From: Betaproteobacteria bacterium
GTDB lineage: Bacteria; Pseudomonadota; Gammaproteobacteria; Burkholderiales; SG8-41
Assembly (NCBI GenBank): GCA_025356695.1
Contig: JANXSE010000386.1
Span: 1-28,194 of the forward strand
Direction: 5' to 3'
Length of the DNA: 28,194 nt
Under the pieces are notes generated by a model, which had not been told where the DNA came from, made no database searches, and was given only the letters and a program-made list of their open reading frames with translations. Position 1 is the first letter of the stretch. Every line of letters starts with the position of its first letter. The position numbers and the translations under genes were made by a program. Positions 1 to 7,988 of this stretch are shown piece after piece.

Positions 1-1205
1 TTGAGCCCGATCGCCATGTTCGCCAGTTGCTTGCTGCGCAGACCGAAGGCGAGATGCGCGTCGCCGCCGAGTGTGGCTTCTTCGAGTATGTCGTCGGTCT
101 GCACCAGCACCTTCATCGGCAGGCCGGCCGACATGATTTCCATCAACTTGTCTTTTTGCGCGCCCTGCAACTGCGCGTCGCCCAGGCAGATCAGATAGTC
201 GGGGAAGCGCACCATGTCCCGCGTATCGAGGCCGTCGGCGCCAAACGCCGCGAACAACCCATCGTGCTGCGCCTCGCGGTATTGCGCCTCAAGCTCGAGT
301 TCGGCAATCGCGATCGCTTTCGCCAGCTCGACGGCCTTGGGCAAGCGGTCGCGCCAGGCGGCGAGTGCGCTGTCGCAATTGTCGAAAACGAAGGAATGCG
401 GCTGCTCGGCGGCAGACGCACCCTCGACGCCGCCGTAGAAACGCTGTGACTTGAGCACGTTCAGCAGCGCCTCGATGCGCCGCCGCCGCGCCGCCGGCAG
501 CGCGCTGCGCGGTGCGGTCTTGTCGAGCATGCGCGACATCGCGTCAAAATCAAATTCGTCCTCGTGCGCATTGCCGACCGACGCCTTGAGACTGGCGGCG
601 CTGCGCCCGGCTTTGGAGCCGGCGAAATCGGCGCGCAGAATTTCCGTGAGCTTGAGGATCAGCCGGCTGATGTCGGCGCGGAAACGACACGCCTTCTGTT
701 CCTGCACCGCGCTCCAGGCGTGGCGCAGAATATTCGTCGGCAAAGCCCGGCCGCAATCGACCACCTCGCCGTCGACCTTCAACGCGGCGCGCGCGCGGGC
801 GAGACTGTCCTTGAGCTTGTTGTCATCGGCGTGCAGCAGAAGCTGTTGCGCGGCACGCTCCCACAGCGCCGACAGCCAGCCGTTGGCGCCGGCCGCCACC
901 GCGGTGCGGATCTGCTGTTCGAGCCGCAGCAGGTGGTGCGTCACGCGGTCAGCGTCGTCGTCGTGCGCCACCGCATGCGCGAGTCCGTCGATGATGCCAG
1001 AGAGCGATTGCACGCAATGGCGGTCGGCCGCGGCATTGCGCACGAGCAGCAGCGGAAAATCGTAGCGCAGCTGTGTGAGATCGCGGTAGCGCGCGAGCAG
1101 CGCGGGCCGCAGATCGATTTCAGCCGCCGTATCCGGCGCCGCCGCGGACCGCTTGCCGGTCAGGTGAAAGGCAACGTGTTCCTGCAGTTCTGCTTCCATG
1201 TCCAT
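1..1205 (-). CDS. Uncharacterised protein downstream of korB, C-terminus missing
   Basis: A reading frame runs without a stop from an ATG at 1205 to the left edge of the window (401 codons). An in-frame TGA at 1220-1218 lies just upstream, so the start is ATG 1205 or the ATG two codons later (1199). It begins 39 bp after the korB stop on the same strand and is probably the last visible gene of the nfn-kor operon. The visible part is soluble-looking, rich in Ala, Leu, Arg and charged helices, with no signal peptide or membrane segment. Scattered Cys residues form no CxxC cluster. I do not recognise the family. The missing C-terminus could hold a ferredoxin-type domain, since KorAB lacks one, but that is conjecture. 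The absence of stops over 1.2 kb and the operon position support it being real. Confidence 0.8.
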   Translation of the reverse strand, partial: MDMEAELQEHVAFHLTGKRSAAAPDTAAEIDLRPALLARYRDLTQLRYDFPLLLVRNAAADRHCVQSLSGIIDGLAHAVAHDDDADRVTHHLLRLEQQIRTAVAAGANGWLSALWERAAQQLLLHADDNKLKDSLARARAALKVDGEVVDCGRALPTNILRHAWSAVQEQKACRFRADISRLILKLTEILRADFAGSKAGRSAASLKASVGNAHEDEFDFDAMSRMLDKTAPRSALPAARRRRIEALLNVLKSQRFYGGVEGASAAEQPHSFVFDNCDSALAAWRDRLPKAVELAKAIAIAELELEAQYREAQHDGLFAAFGADGLDTRDMVRFPDYLICLGDAQLQGAQKDKLMEIMSAGLPMKVLVQTDDILEEATLGGDAHLAFGLRSKQLANMAIGL

Positions 1206-1244
1206 GTCCGCTTTCGTTCAGTATCCGTTCGTTATGCCGGCGGC

Positions 1245-2228
1245 TTACGCCACGCGTGGCTCCGCGTCCTGCGGCCACACCGTGACTTTGTCGAGCTCCT
1301 TATTGAGCCCCTTCTCGATCAGTTCGGTCGTGCGCAACTGCCCGGAGTGGCGCGTGTCTTCGTAGCACGGCACGTCCGGGTTGTGATACAGGATGCCGAC
1401 CGGTATCGGATCCGTGCTGGAGGCTATTTCGCGCGCACGGTCGATGTTCAGCGGATCGTGCGTCAGCTGGTTCTTGTAGACCTTGGCGAGCGTCGGACTC
1501 ACCTTGAGGCCGCGCTCGTGATTGAGCAGCAGGATGCGGTTCGGGTCGTGCATCGCCGGATCGTGGATTTTCGGCAGCCATTCGGGGCAGCGCTGCACGA
1601 TGCGCACGAACGACAGCCCCTTGTGATGGTAGGCGGCGGAGAGGATGTCGTAGAGTGCCTCCGGTATCCAGTCAACCGCCTGCGCGACGAACGACACATT
1701 CTGCACACCCAGCGTGACGGTCAGCGGATTGAGCGCGTCGAGGTAGGAGCCCTTCGGCGTCGTGTTGCTCTTGGTGCCGATCGGCGAGGTCGGCGAGGCC
1801 TGCATCTTGGTCAGGCCGTAAATCTGGTTGTCGTGCAGCATCACCGTGATGTTCATGTTGTAACGGATGGCGTGGATCCAGTGCGCCGCACCGATCGAGC
1901 AGCAATCGCCGTCGCCGGTGTTGACGAACACCGTGAGGTCCGGGCGCGCCATCTTGACGCCTTCGGCGATCGGCAGCGCGCGGCCGTGGATGCCGTGAAA
2001 ACCGTAAGTCTTCATGTAGTGCGGGAAACGGCTCGAACAGCCGATGCCCGAGACGAACACGGTCTTCTCCGGACGCAGGTCTTCGTTGCGGCACAGGCGC
2101 TGCACCGCGGTGAGGATCGCGTTGTCGCCGCAGCCCGTGCACCAGCGCGGCACGCCGCTCTGATAGTCCTCGAGCTCGTGGTGCTCCTCGAACATCTGGA
2201 GCAGGCATTCGGTGGCTGCCATGTTCAT
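1245..2228 (-). CDS. korB: 2-oxoacid:ferredoxin oxidoreductase, beta subunit
   Basis: A 327-aa thiamine-diphosphate-binding beta subunit of a 2-oxoacid:acceptor oxidoreductase (OFOR/KGOR type), which decarboxylates 2-oxoacids oxidatively to acyl-CoA and passes electrons to ferredoxin. Visible features are WCTGCG (C30, C33), GIGCSSR (C64) and QRCPEW (C214), matching the four-Cys [4Fe-4S] ligation of OFOR beta subunits. The GDGD (105-108) to HDNQIYGLT (from residue 132) stretch is the ThDP/Mg motif. The start overlaps the korA stop in an ATGA, so translation is probably coupled. Substrate (2-oxoglutarate, pyruvate or other) cannot be fixed from sequence; the kor label reflects overall resemblance to two-subunit KorAB enzymes. 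The cytoplasmic complex would be oxygen-sensitive, in line with the FNR-like box upstream of the operon. Confidence 0.93.
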   Translation of the reverse strand: MNMAATECLLQMFEEHHELEDYQSGVPRWCTGCGDNAILTAVQRLCRNEDLRPEKTVFVSGIGCSSRFPHYMKTYGFHGIHGRALPIAEGVKMARPDLTVFVNTGDGDCCSIGAAHWIHAIRYNMNITVMLHDNQIYGLTKMQASPTSPIGTKSNTTPKGSYLDALNPLTVTLGVQNVSFVAQAVDWIPEALYDILSAAYHHKGLSFVRIVQRCPEWLPKIHDPAMHDPNRILLLNHERGLKVSPTLAKVYKNQLTHDPLNIDRAREIASSTDPIPVGILYHNPDVPCYEDTRHSGQLRTTELIEKGLNKELDKVTVWPQDAEPRVA

Positions 2229-4171
2229 GATTTTTTCGCCTTCCCTTGCTTGGACTTCACGGCCGGTTTGAGCTTGCCGCGGATGAGACCGCAGATGGTG
2301 GACGGTTTGATCGGCGCGCCGCGCACCTCGCTCCAGCAGTCGACATCGACCAGAAAACGCGAACGCAGCAGGATCGCAAGCGCCGAGTAGCGGCGGTTGT
2401 TCTCGTCGATGATCTCGTCGTTCGGATCGTCGGACCAGTTGCCTTCGATCGTCATCACTTTCTTGAAGCGCCGCATCGCCTCGCCGATGCCCGGCGGCAG
2501 CGGCTGCAGGAACCGGAGATGCATCGAAGACACTTTATGGCCTTCGGCGCGCATCAGTTCGACCGCCTCTTCGATCGCGCCCTTGGTGCTGCCCCACCCC
2601 ATGATCAGCAGGTCGCCCGACTGGTCGCCGAACAACGGCGGCGCCTTCAGCGTTTTCTGCAGGGCGGCGAGCTTGAGACTGCGCGCGTGGATGCTTTGTT
2701 CGTTGATGTCGGCGTCGTAGGCGACGTGGCTGGCGCGGTCGTGGGCGAGCCCCGTCAGCGTGTGTTCGCCGCCGGGCTGCCCCGGAATGAAGCGCCGCGC
2801 GAGGCCGGTGGTCTTGTCCCAGTCGTAGGGCAGCGCACCGGGCGGTATCACGCTCTGGTCGATCGGCGGCGCCAGCCACGACTCGCTGAACTGCGGGCGC
2901 GGAAACGGCTGCTGCGAGGTCGCCAGATTGGAATCGGTCAGCACCACCACCACCATGTTGAAGGTCTCGGCGATCTTGCGCGCGGTAATGATGGAGTAGA
3001 AGCAGTCTTCGATCGTGCTCGCCGCCATCACCACTTTGGGCGCGTCGCCGTGACTGCCGAAAATCGCCGTCATCAGGTCACCCTGCTCGGCCTTGGTCGG
3101 CTGTCCCGTGCTGGGACCGCCGCGCTGCACGTTGACGACGACGAGTGGAATCTCGCCCATCACCGCCAGCCCGATCGCCTCCTGCTTCAACGAATAGCCG
3201 GGGCCCGAGGTGATCGTCACCGTGCACTTGCCGGCGTAGGAAGCGCCGATGGCGAAAGCGCAGGCCGAGATCTCGTCTTCGGCCTGGTGCACGATGCCGC
3301 CGATCCGTTCCAGCACATCCGACAGGTAGTGCGAGGCCGAGGTTGCCGGCGTGATCGGATACATCGAGCAGATTTCCATGCCCGAGGCGAGCACGCCGAG
3401 TGCCAGCGCAGTATTGCCATTGACCACGATCTGCGCCTCTTTCGCGCGCGTGGCCGGGATGCTGTATTTGAAATCGAGGTTGACTTCGGCCCAGATGAAA
3501 CCGGCGTCGAGCAATTTGACATTCGAATCGATCACGCTCTGCGCCTTCTTGCCGAAGGTCAGCGCGATCTGCTCGCGCGCGACCTCGAGATCAAGACTGT
3601 AGATGCTGCACAGCATGCCCAACGCGAACATGTTCTTGCCGCGGCGCGCATCGCTGACGAGTGCCAGGCATTCGCGCTCCATCGGGATCTCGTAGACGCG
3701 ATAGCCGGCCTTTTTCAACGCGTCGTGTGTTTCGATGTAGGAAGCGACGATCGCCGGATCGGAATTTTCGCGCCACATGCTCTCGAGCAGGATGATGCAA
3801 TCCGGGCTCAATTCACCGGAGCGCACGCGCCCGAGCAGCACCTGCTCGTTGAATGCCACCACCAAGCTGGTATTGTCGCCGCCGTTGCTGACCGGGCCCG
3901 GGCCGATGCGGATGCGGTTGCCGCTGGCACCCGCGACGCTGCGCGCCGGCGGCCGGATCTCGGCGGGAATGATCTCCACCGTCCAGATACCGTTGCCCAT
4001 TTTTGCCGCGATCGAGCCGAGCGACTGGCCGCAGCGCTGCGCACCCTCGCCGGAATCGCTGATGATCTCGACGATGTGCTCCTTGAGCACCTTGACCGGT
4101 TTGCCTGATTCCGATTTTTTTGCCGGACGGCGGGTCTGCCGCACCGGCTCTTTGAAGGATATGTCGTTCAT
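2225..4171 (-). CDS. korA: 2-oxoacid:ferredoxin oxidoreductase, fused gamma-alpha subunit
   Basis: A 648-aa protein with an N-terminal gamma domain (about residues 30-215, beginning EIISDSGEGAQ) fused to an alpha (pyrimidine-binding) domain from about residue 245, which contains YPITPATSASHYL. Further on are the conserved GPG and RGGPSTGQPTK motifs and a C-terminal transketolase-like domain. The fused gamma-alpha layout is usual for KorA-type enzymes that lack a separate ferredoxin-like delta subunit, so electrons should pass to a soluble ferredoxin. The N-terminal 28 residues are a basic, low-complexity lead and the C-terminus is a Lys-rich tail. The start overlaps the nfnB stop (ATGA at 4171-4168) and the stop overlaps the korB start, so all three are translationally linked. 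The substrate is not determined. Confidence 0.93.
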   Translation of the reverse strand: MNDISFKEPVRQTRRPAKKSESGKPVKVLKEHIVEIISDSGEGAQRCGQSLGSIAAKMGNGIWTVEIIPAEIRPPARSVAGASGNRIRIGPGPVSNGGDNTSLVVAFNEQVLLGRVRSGELSPDCIILLESMWRENSDPAIVASYIETHDALKKAGYRVYEIPMERECLALVSDARRGKNMFALGMLCSIYSLDLEVAREQIALTFGKKAQSVIDSNVKLLDAGFIWAEVNLDFKYSIPATRAKEAQIVVNGNTALALGVLASGMEICSMYPITPATSASHYLSDVLERIGGIVHQAEDEISACAFAIGASYAGKCTVTITSGPGYSLKQEAIGLAVMGEIPLVVVNVQRGGPSTGQPTKAEQGDLMTAIFGSHGDAPKVVMAASTIEDCFYSIITARKIAETFNMVVVVLTDSNLATSQQPFPRPQFSESWLAPPIDQSVIPPGALPYDWDKTTGLARRFIPGQPGGEHTLTGLAHDRASHVAYDADINEQSIHARSLKLAALQKTLKAPPLFGDQSGDLLIMGWGSTKGAIEEAVELMRAEGHKVSSMHLRFLQPLPPGIGEAMRRFKKVMTIEGNWSDDPNDEIIDENNRRYSALAILLRSRFLVDVDCWSEVRGAPIKPSTICGLIRGKLKPAVKSKQGKAKKS

Positions 4172-5688
4172 GATTTTGCCGCCGCCGCGATACGCACGCG
4201 CGCGAAGTTGCGCTCCCTGAGATCGATGCCGAAGAGTTTGTTGCCGGTATCCCTGCCCTCGCCCGCATAGGGCAAATCAGTGTCGCGAATGCCGAGATAG
4301 GCTTTCATGCCGCGCGCCGCGCGCCGCCCCGCGCCCATCGCCTCAATCACGGTCGCCGCCCCCGTGACGATGTCACCGCCGGCGAAGACGCCCGACTCGG
4401 AGGTCACCAGCGTGTCGTCGGCAGCGATGTAGCCCCACTTGTTCAACTTCAGTTGCGAGGTCTGGCCCATGATCGGATTGGCGTTGGTGCCGATCGCGAA
4501 CACCACCAGGTCGGTCTCGAAATCGTGTTCGCTGCCGGCCACCACCACCGGGCGGCGTCGCCCCGAGTCGTCGGGTTCGCCGAGTTCCATGCGCACGCAG
4601 CGCATGCCGCTGACGCCGCCCTTGCCGTCGTCGATGATCGCCACCGGGTTGGTCAGCCAGTGAAATTCGACGCCCTCTTGCTCGGCATGGTGCACCTCCT
4701 CGGTGCGCGCCGGGCATTCGGTGCGCGAACGCCGGTAGATGCAATAGACTTTTTCCGCACCAAGACGAATGCACACACGCATCGCATCCATCGCCGTGTT
4801 GCCCGCACCGATCACCGCCACGCGTTTGCCGATCGGCAGCGGCGTATCGAAGTTCGGAAATTCCTTCGCCCGCATCAGATTGCAGCGCGTCAGCAGTTCG
4901 TTCGCCGAGAGCACCCCGTTGAGCGTATCGCCCGGAATGCCGAGCATGGTCGGATAACCCGCGCCGGTGCCGACGAACACGGCATCAAAGCCCATTTCGT
5001 CCTTCATCTGCTCGATCGTGAAGAGGCGCCCGACCAGCGTATTGCATTCGAACTTGACGCCGAGCTTGCGCAGATTGTTGATCTCGGCATCGATCACCTC
5101 GTTGGGCAGACGGAAGTCCGGAATGCCGTAGCGCAGTACGCCGCCCGGCAGATGGAAGGCCTCGTAGACGGTGACGTCGCAGCCGGCTTTCGCCATGTCG
5201 GCCGCGCAGGCGATGCCGGCGGGGCCCGAGCCGACGATGCCGATCTTGAAATCGTTCGGTTCGATATACGGAATGTTGGCCCAGCCCTCGGCGATGGCGG
5301 TGTCGCCAACAAAGCGTTCAAGCCGGCCGATGGCGACCGGCTCCAGCGACTCGCCAACGGTACAGACGCCTTCGCACTGGTTTTCCTGCGGACACACACG
5401 TCCGCAAATCGCCGGCAGCAGATTGGTGTCGGCGATGACGTCGTAGGCGCCGCGGAAATCCTTCTCCGTCATTTTCTGGATGAAAGCCGGAATGTTGATG
5501 CCGACCGGACAGCCGTCAACGCAGGGCTGCTCGGGACACATCAGACAGCGCTCGGACTCCTTCAGCGCGTCTTCCAGACGGAAGCCGCAGGCGACTTCGG
5601 AAAAATTTTTCGCGCGCTCCTGCGGATCCTGCTCACGCATCGGGGTGCGCTGTTGCGGAATGGTACGAATGGTTTTTTTCTTGGCCAT
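4168..5688 (-). CDS. nfnB: Nfn/GltD-like FAD, NAD(P) and Fe-S oxidoreductase large subunit
   Basis: A 506-aa member of the glutamate synthase small subunit/NfnB (SudA) family. The N-terminal ferredoxin-like segment has two Cys sets: C48, C51, C56, C60 (CLMCPEQPCVDGC) and C95, C99, C105, C109. An FAD-binding VGSGPAG follows at 152-158, and a second Rossmann motif, VIGAGNTAMDA, lies farther on. In NfnAB complexes this subunit carries the [4Fe-4S] clusters and the bifurcating FAD and works with NADP(H) and ferredoxin. The next gene upstream is its NfnA-like partner and the next two encode a ferredoxin-reducing 2-oxoacid oxidoreductase, so an Nfn role is favoured over glutamate synthesis; no gltB large subunit is present. 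Electron bifurcation itself is inferred from the family. Confidence 0.88.
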   Translation of the reverse strand: MAKKKTIRTIPQQRTPMREQDPQERAKNFSEVACGFRLEDALKESERCLMCPEQPCVDGCPVGINIPAFIQKMTEKDFRGAYDVIADTNLLPAICGRVCPQENQCEGVCTVGESLEPVAIGRLERFVGDTAIAEGWANIPYIEPNDFKIGIVGSGPAGIACAADMAKAGCDVTVYEAFHLPGGVLRYGIPDFRLPNEVIDAEINNLRKLGVKFECNTLVGRLFTIEQMKDEMGFDAVFVGTGAGYPTMLGIPGDTLNGVLSANELLTRCNLMRAKEFPNFDTPLPIGKRVAVIGAGNTAMDAMRVCIRLGAEKVYCIYRRSRTECPARTEEVHHAEQEGVEFHWLTNPVAIIDDGKGGVSGMRCVRMELGEPDDSGRRRPVVVAGSEHDFETDLVVFAIGTNANPIMGQTSQLKLNKWGYIAADDTLVTSESGVFAGGDIVTGAATVIEAMGAGRRAARGMKAYLGIRDTDLPYAGEGRDTGNKLFGIDLRERNFARVRIAAAAKS

Positions 5689-5777
5689 GTCATCACTTTC
5701 TTGCCGGCGATGCCGATTACGGAAGCCCTACTGCAAATCTCGCCGGCTACACTGCGACCGCCGGCATACTCGTCAAG

Positions 5778-6731
5778 TCAACCGCCGCCGACGTCTTCAA
5801 ACGGATCGGGCAGGCCCGGGCTCTCGACCGGCAGTTCCGCCATCGCGGCGAGCGCCTCCGCCAGCGAAGGCTCGGCATGAATTTCATTGCGCATGCGACA
5901 GGTCGCCGACCAGCGCTGCAGGGCGGCTTTTTCTTCCGGCACAAACCGCTTGAGGCGCGTCATCAGATCTTCAAAATCGACCTTGTGTCCGTCGAAGTCG
6001 GGGCCGTCAACGCAGGCGAACTTGATTTCGTCACCGAGCTTGACGCGACAACCGCCGCACATGCCGGTGCCGTCCACCATCAGCGGATTCAGACTGACGA
6101 TGGTCTTGATGTTGTGCGGGCGTGTGGCTTCGGCACAGCCGCGCATCATGATCGGCGGCCCGATGGCGACGAACTCGTCGATGTCAGGGTGTTTTGCAAT
6201 CGCCTGTTTGATGCCTTCGGTGATCATGCCTTTGATGCCGGCCGAACCGTCGTCTGTGCAGACGATGAATTCGTCGCAATAATTTTTGAACTTGTCTTCC
6301 CAGAACATCAGCTTCTTGTTGCGAAAGCCGACGATGCCGATGACGTAGGCGCCGGCTTCCTTGAAGGCACGCGCATGCGGAAAAATCGGCGCCACACCGA
6401 GGCCGCCGCCGACGCAGGCGACCTTCTTCACTTTGTCGATATGGCTGGGGATACCCATCGGGCCGGTCACCGCATACAAACTGGTGCCGACCTTGCAGTC
6501 CTGCTGCATTTCGCGAGTGGTCTTGCCGACTGCCTGGATCACCAGTGTGATGGTGCCCTTCTGGCGGTTGAAATCGGCGATGGTGAGTGGAATGCGTTCG
6601 CCGTGTTCGGTCGACATCACAATGACAAACTGCCCGGCGCGGGCCGCTTTTGCCATCAACGGATGGTGTACCTCAAGCAGGTACGTCACATCCGAAAAAT
6701 CCTCGCGCGCAACGATCGCGAAATTGGACAT
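5778..6731 (-). CDS. nfnA: NfnA/SudB-like ferredoxin-NAD(P) reductase small subunit
   Basis: A 317-aa FAD/NAD-binding protein of the dihydroorotate dehydrogenase electron-transfer/NfnA family. The flavin motif is RIPLTI (46-51), the pyridine-nucleotide motif is GGGLGVAP (108-115), and the [2Fe-2S] segment is DGTGMCGGC with D220, C225, C228 and then C240 in FACVDGP. The one-Asp, three-Cys spacing resembles the unusual cluster ligation described for Nfn small subunits. About 40 residues beyond the usual end form a Glu/Pro-rich tail. A GAGGGG ribosome-binding site precedes ATG 6731. It is the first gene of the operon, 89 bp upstream of nfnB. Together NfnAB would exchange electrons among NADH, NADPH and ferredoxin in the cytoplasm; direction in vivo is not determined. 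Confidence 0.88.
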   Translation of the reverse strand: MSNFAIVAREDFSDVTYLLEVHHPLMAKAARAGQFVIVMSTEHGERIPLTIADFNRQKGTITLVIQAVGKTTREMQQDCKVGTSLYAVTGPMGIPSHIDKVKKVACVGGGLGVAPIFPHARAFKEAGAYVIGIVGFRNKKLMFWEDKFKNYCDEFIVCTDDGSAGIKGMITEGIKQAIAKHPDIDEFVAIGPPIMMRGCAEATRPHNIKTIVSLNPLMVDGTGMCGGCRVKLGDEIKFACVDGPDFDGHKVDFEDLMTRLKRFVPEEKAALQRWSATCRMRNEIHAEPSLAEALAAMAELPVESPGLPDPFEDVGGG

Positions 6732-6872
6732 TCGATTGCCCCTCGGTCAGATCATGCCGACTCGTCTCGCGATACCTGCCAAGCCCGTCAGATTGCCGTG
6801 GTGCGGCGGACTTACGCGATGGCTATTGGCATGTTGTGGGGGCTAATCTATAACCTCGCTTCGCCGCTGATA

Positions 6873-6886
6873 TTGATTTGGCGCAA
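6873..6886 (-). promoter_or_regulatory. FNR/ANR-like box upstream of nfnA
   Basis: The minus strand reads TTGCGCCAAATCAA, with one perfect half (ATCAA) and one weak half against TTGAT-N4-ATCAA (8 of 10). It differs at only two of 14 positions from the better box before the hemerythrin gene. A TAGATT at 6850-6845 could be the -10, which would put the box centre near -41.5, as in class II FNR activation. The operon's oxygen-labile Fe-S enzymes make this sensible. Confidence 0.45.
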
Positions 6887-6929
6887 GGTTTACGGCGTTT
6901 TTGCGCCGCGTCAAATCCCGACCGTGGTG

Positions 6930-7988
6930 TCAGGGCTTGATTTCGCGTGTCGCCGCAAACGAATTGCCGAAACAGGGCACATACACCGAATGCGTACCGG
7001 GCCCGCCCGCCACCATGATGCAGATTTCTTCGGGCCTGGTGGAAATCGGCAGCATCGTGTCATGGTTGATGGTGCCGAGTTCGGCGCTGCGCGAATCGAG
7101 CACACGCTGCAGGTCGCGGCCGGACATCAGGCCGGCACGCATCTTCGAGGCCTCCCACAGGCGGCACTTCAACTCCGCTTTGCTGACACCGCCACGCTGC
7201 AGAATGTCGGCGTGTTCGGGGCCGATCATGAGCCACGGTTCGCCGCCGTGCGTATATTCATTGCTCGGCGGGTGGATCATGGTCTGGGCAAACACATGCA
7301 CGAGCTCGGCGGCGTCCTTGCTATGCGAGTTCATGTTCATGGTGCCCTCGGCGCCGACCACGGTCACAGTGCTCGCCGATTTTGCGAAGCCGCGCTCGAC
7401 GTGCAGCGCCTCCCAAGGCGAGTCGTCTTCGTTTTCGGCGCAGCAGAAGCTGTACTTGCCGGGCTGGCCTTGCGTCGCGCGGTCCATTTCGCCGGGCAGC
7501 GCGCCGCCGACGTTGCGCAATATCAGACGCAGCGCACGGCCGAGGGTGGCGTTGGCCCACGCACCCTCGCCGATGCAATTGAAGGTCGCATTGACCTCCA
7601 GCGTTTTGGCGACGGGCCCGTTGATGATGATCCAGATCGCCACCGGGTTGGTGGTCGCCTGGATCGCCTGCAGATTGAAAGCGGTGTCGGCACAGGCCTC
7701 GACCGCCGCGATCAGCGCCGGCAGATACGCCGGCTCGCAGCCGGCCATCACTGCGTTAATGGCGATGTTCTCGACCGTCGCATTGGCGAATCCCGGCGCC
7801 AGCACGGCGATGACCTCATTGCGTTTGCGCGTTGTACCTTCGAGCATGCGCGCGACGCGTTCCTGCGTCGGCGGCACGATCGGCAGGCCATCGCTCCATT
7901 TGCGTTCGCGATAGAGCCGGTTGATGGCGTCGAGATCGTCGGGCGCCTCGATCAATTGCGCCGCGCTGGCTGGACTCATTGTGCTCAT
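6930..7988 (-). CDS. Conserved uncharacterised partner of the UGSC selenoprotein
   Basis: A 352-aa soluble protein without a signal peptide or membrane segments. Its ATG (7988) overlaps the TGA stop of the selenoprotein gene (ATGA at 7988-7985), so the two are almost certainly co-translated; a second in-frame ATG lies three codons on. Recognisable conserved-looking segments are KWSDGLPIVPPT (30-41), INGPVAKTL (122-130), ANATLGRALRLILRNVGG (145-162), PGKYSFCCAENE (176-187) and WEALHVERGF (192-201). Eight Cys residues (84, 99, 138, 182, 183, 275, 323, 339) include the adjacent pair 182-183. I recall proteins of this kind beside UGSC-type genes but know no assigned reaction. A two-subunit redox enzyme with the selenoprotein is inference from gene coupling only. 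Confidence 0.85.
   Translation of the reverse strand: MSTMSPASAAQLIEAPDDLDAINRLYRERKWSDGLPIVPPTQERVARMLEGTTRKRNEVIAVLAPGFANATVENIAINAVMAGCEPAYLPALIAAVEACADTAFNLQAIQATTNPVAIWIIINGPVAKTLEVNATFNCIGEGAWANATLGRALRLILRNVGGALPGEMDRATQGQPGKYSFCCAENEDDSPWEALHVERGFAKSASTVTVVGAEGTMNMNSHSKDAAELVHVFAQTMIHPPSNEYTHGGEPWLMIGPEHADILQRGGVSKAELKCRLWEASKMRAGLMSGRDLQRVLDSRSAELGTINHDTMLPISTRPEEICIMVAGGPGTHSVYVPCFGNSFAATREIKP

Noticed and set aside
564..2390. 608-aa plus-strand frame, and similar long plus-strand frames at 2246-4108, 4453-5880, 5877-8114 and 23890-25701
   Set aside because: They lie antisense to genes with clear family motifs, and their Arg/His/Ala-rich composition is that of a high-GC shadow frame.
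6895..6910. CGGCG-N6-CGCCG hairpin as terminator of the selenoprotein operon
   Set aside because: The stem is only 5 bp and no T-run follows on the minus strand.
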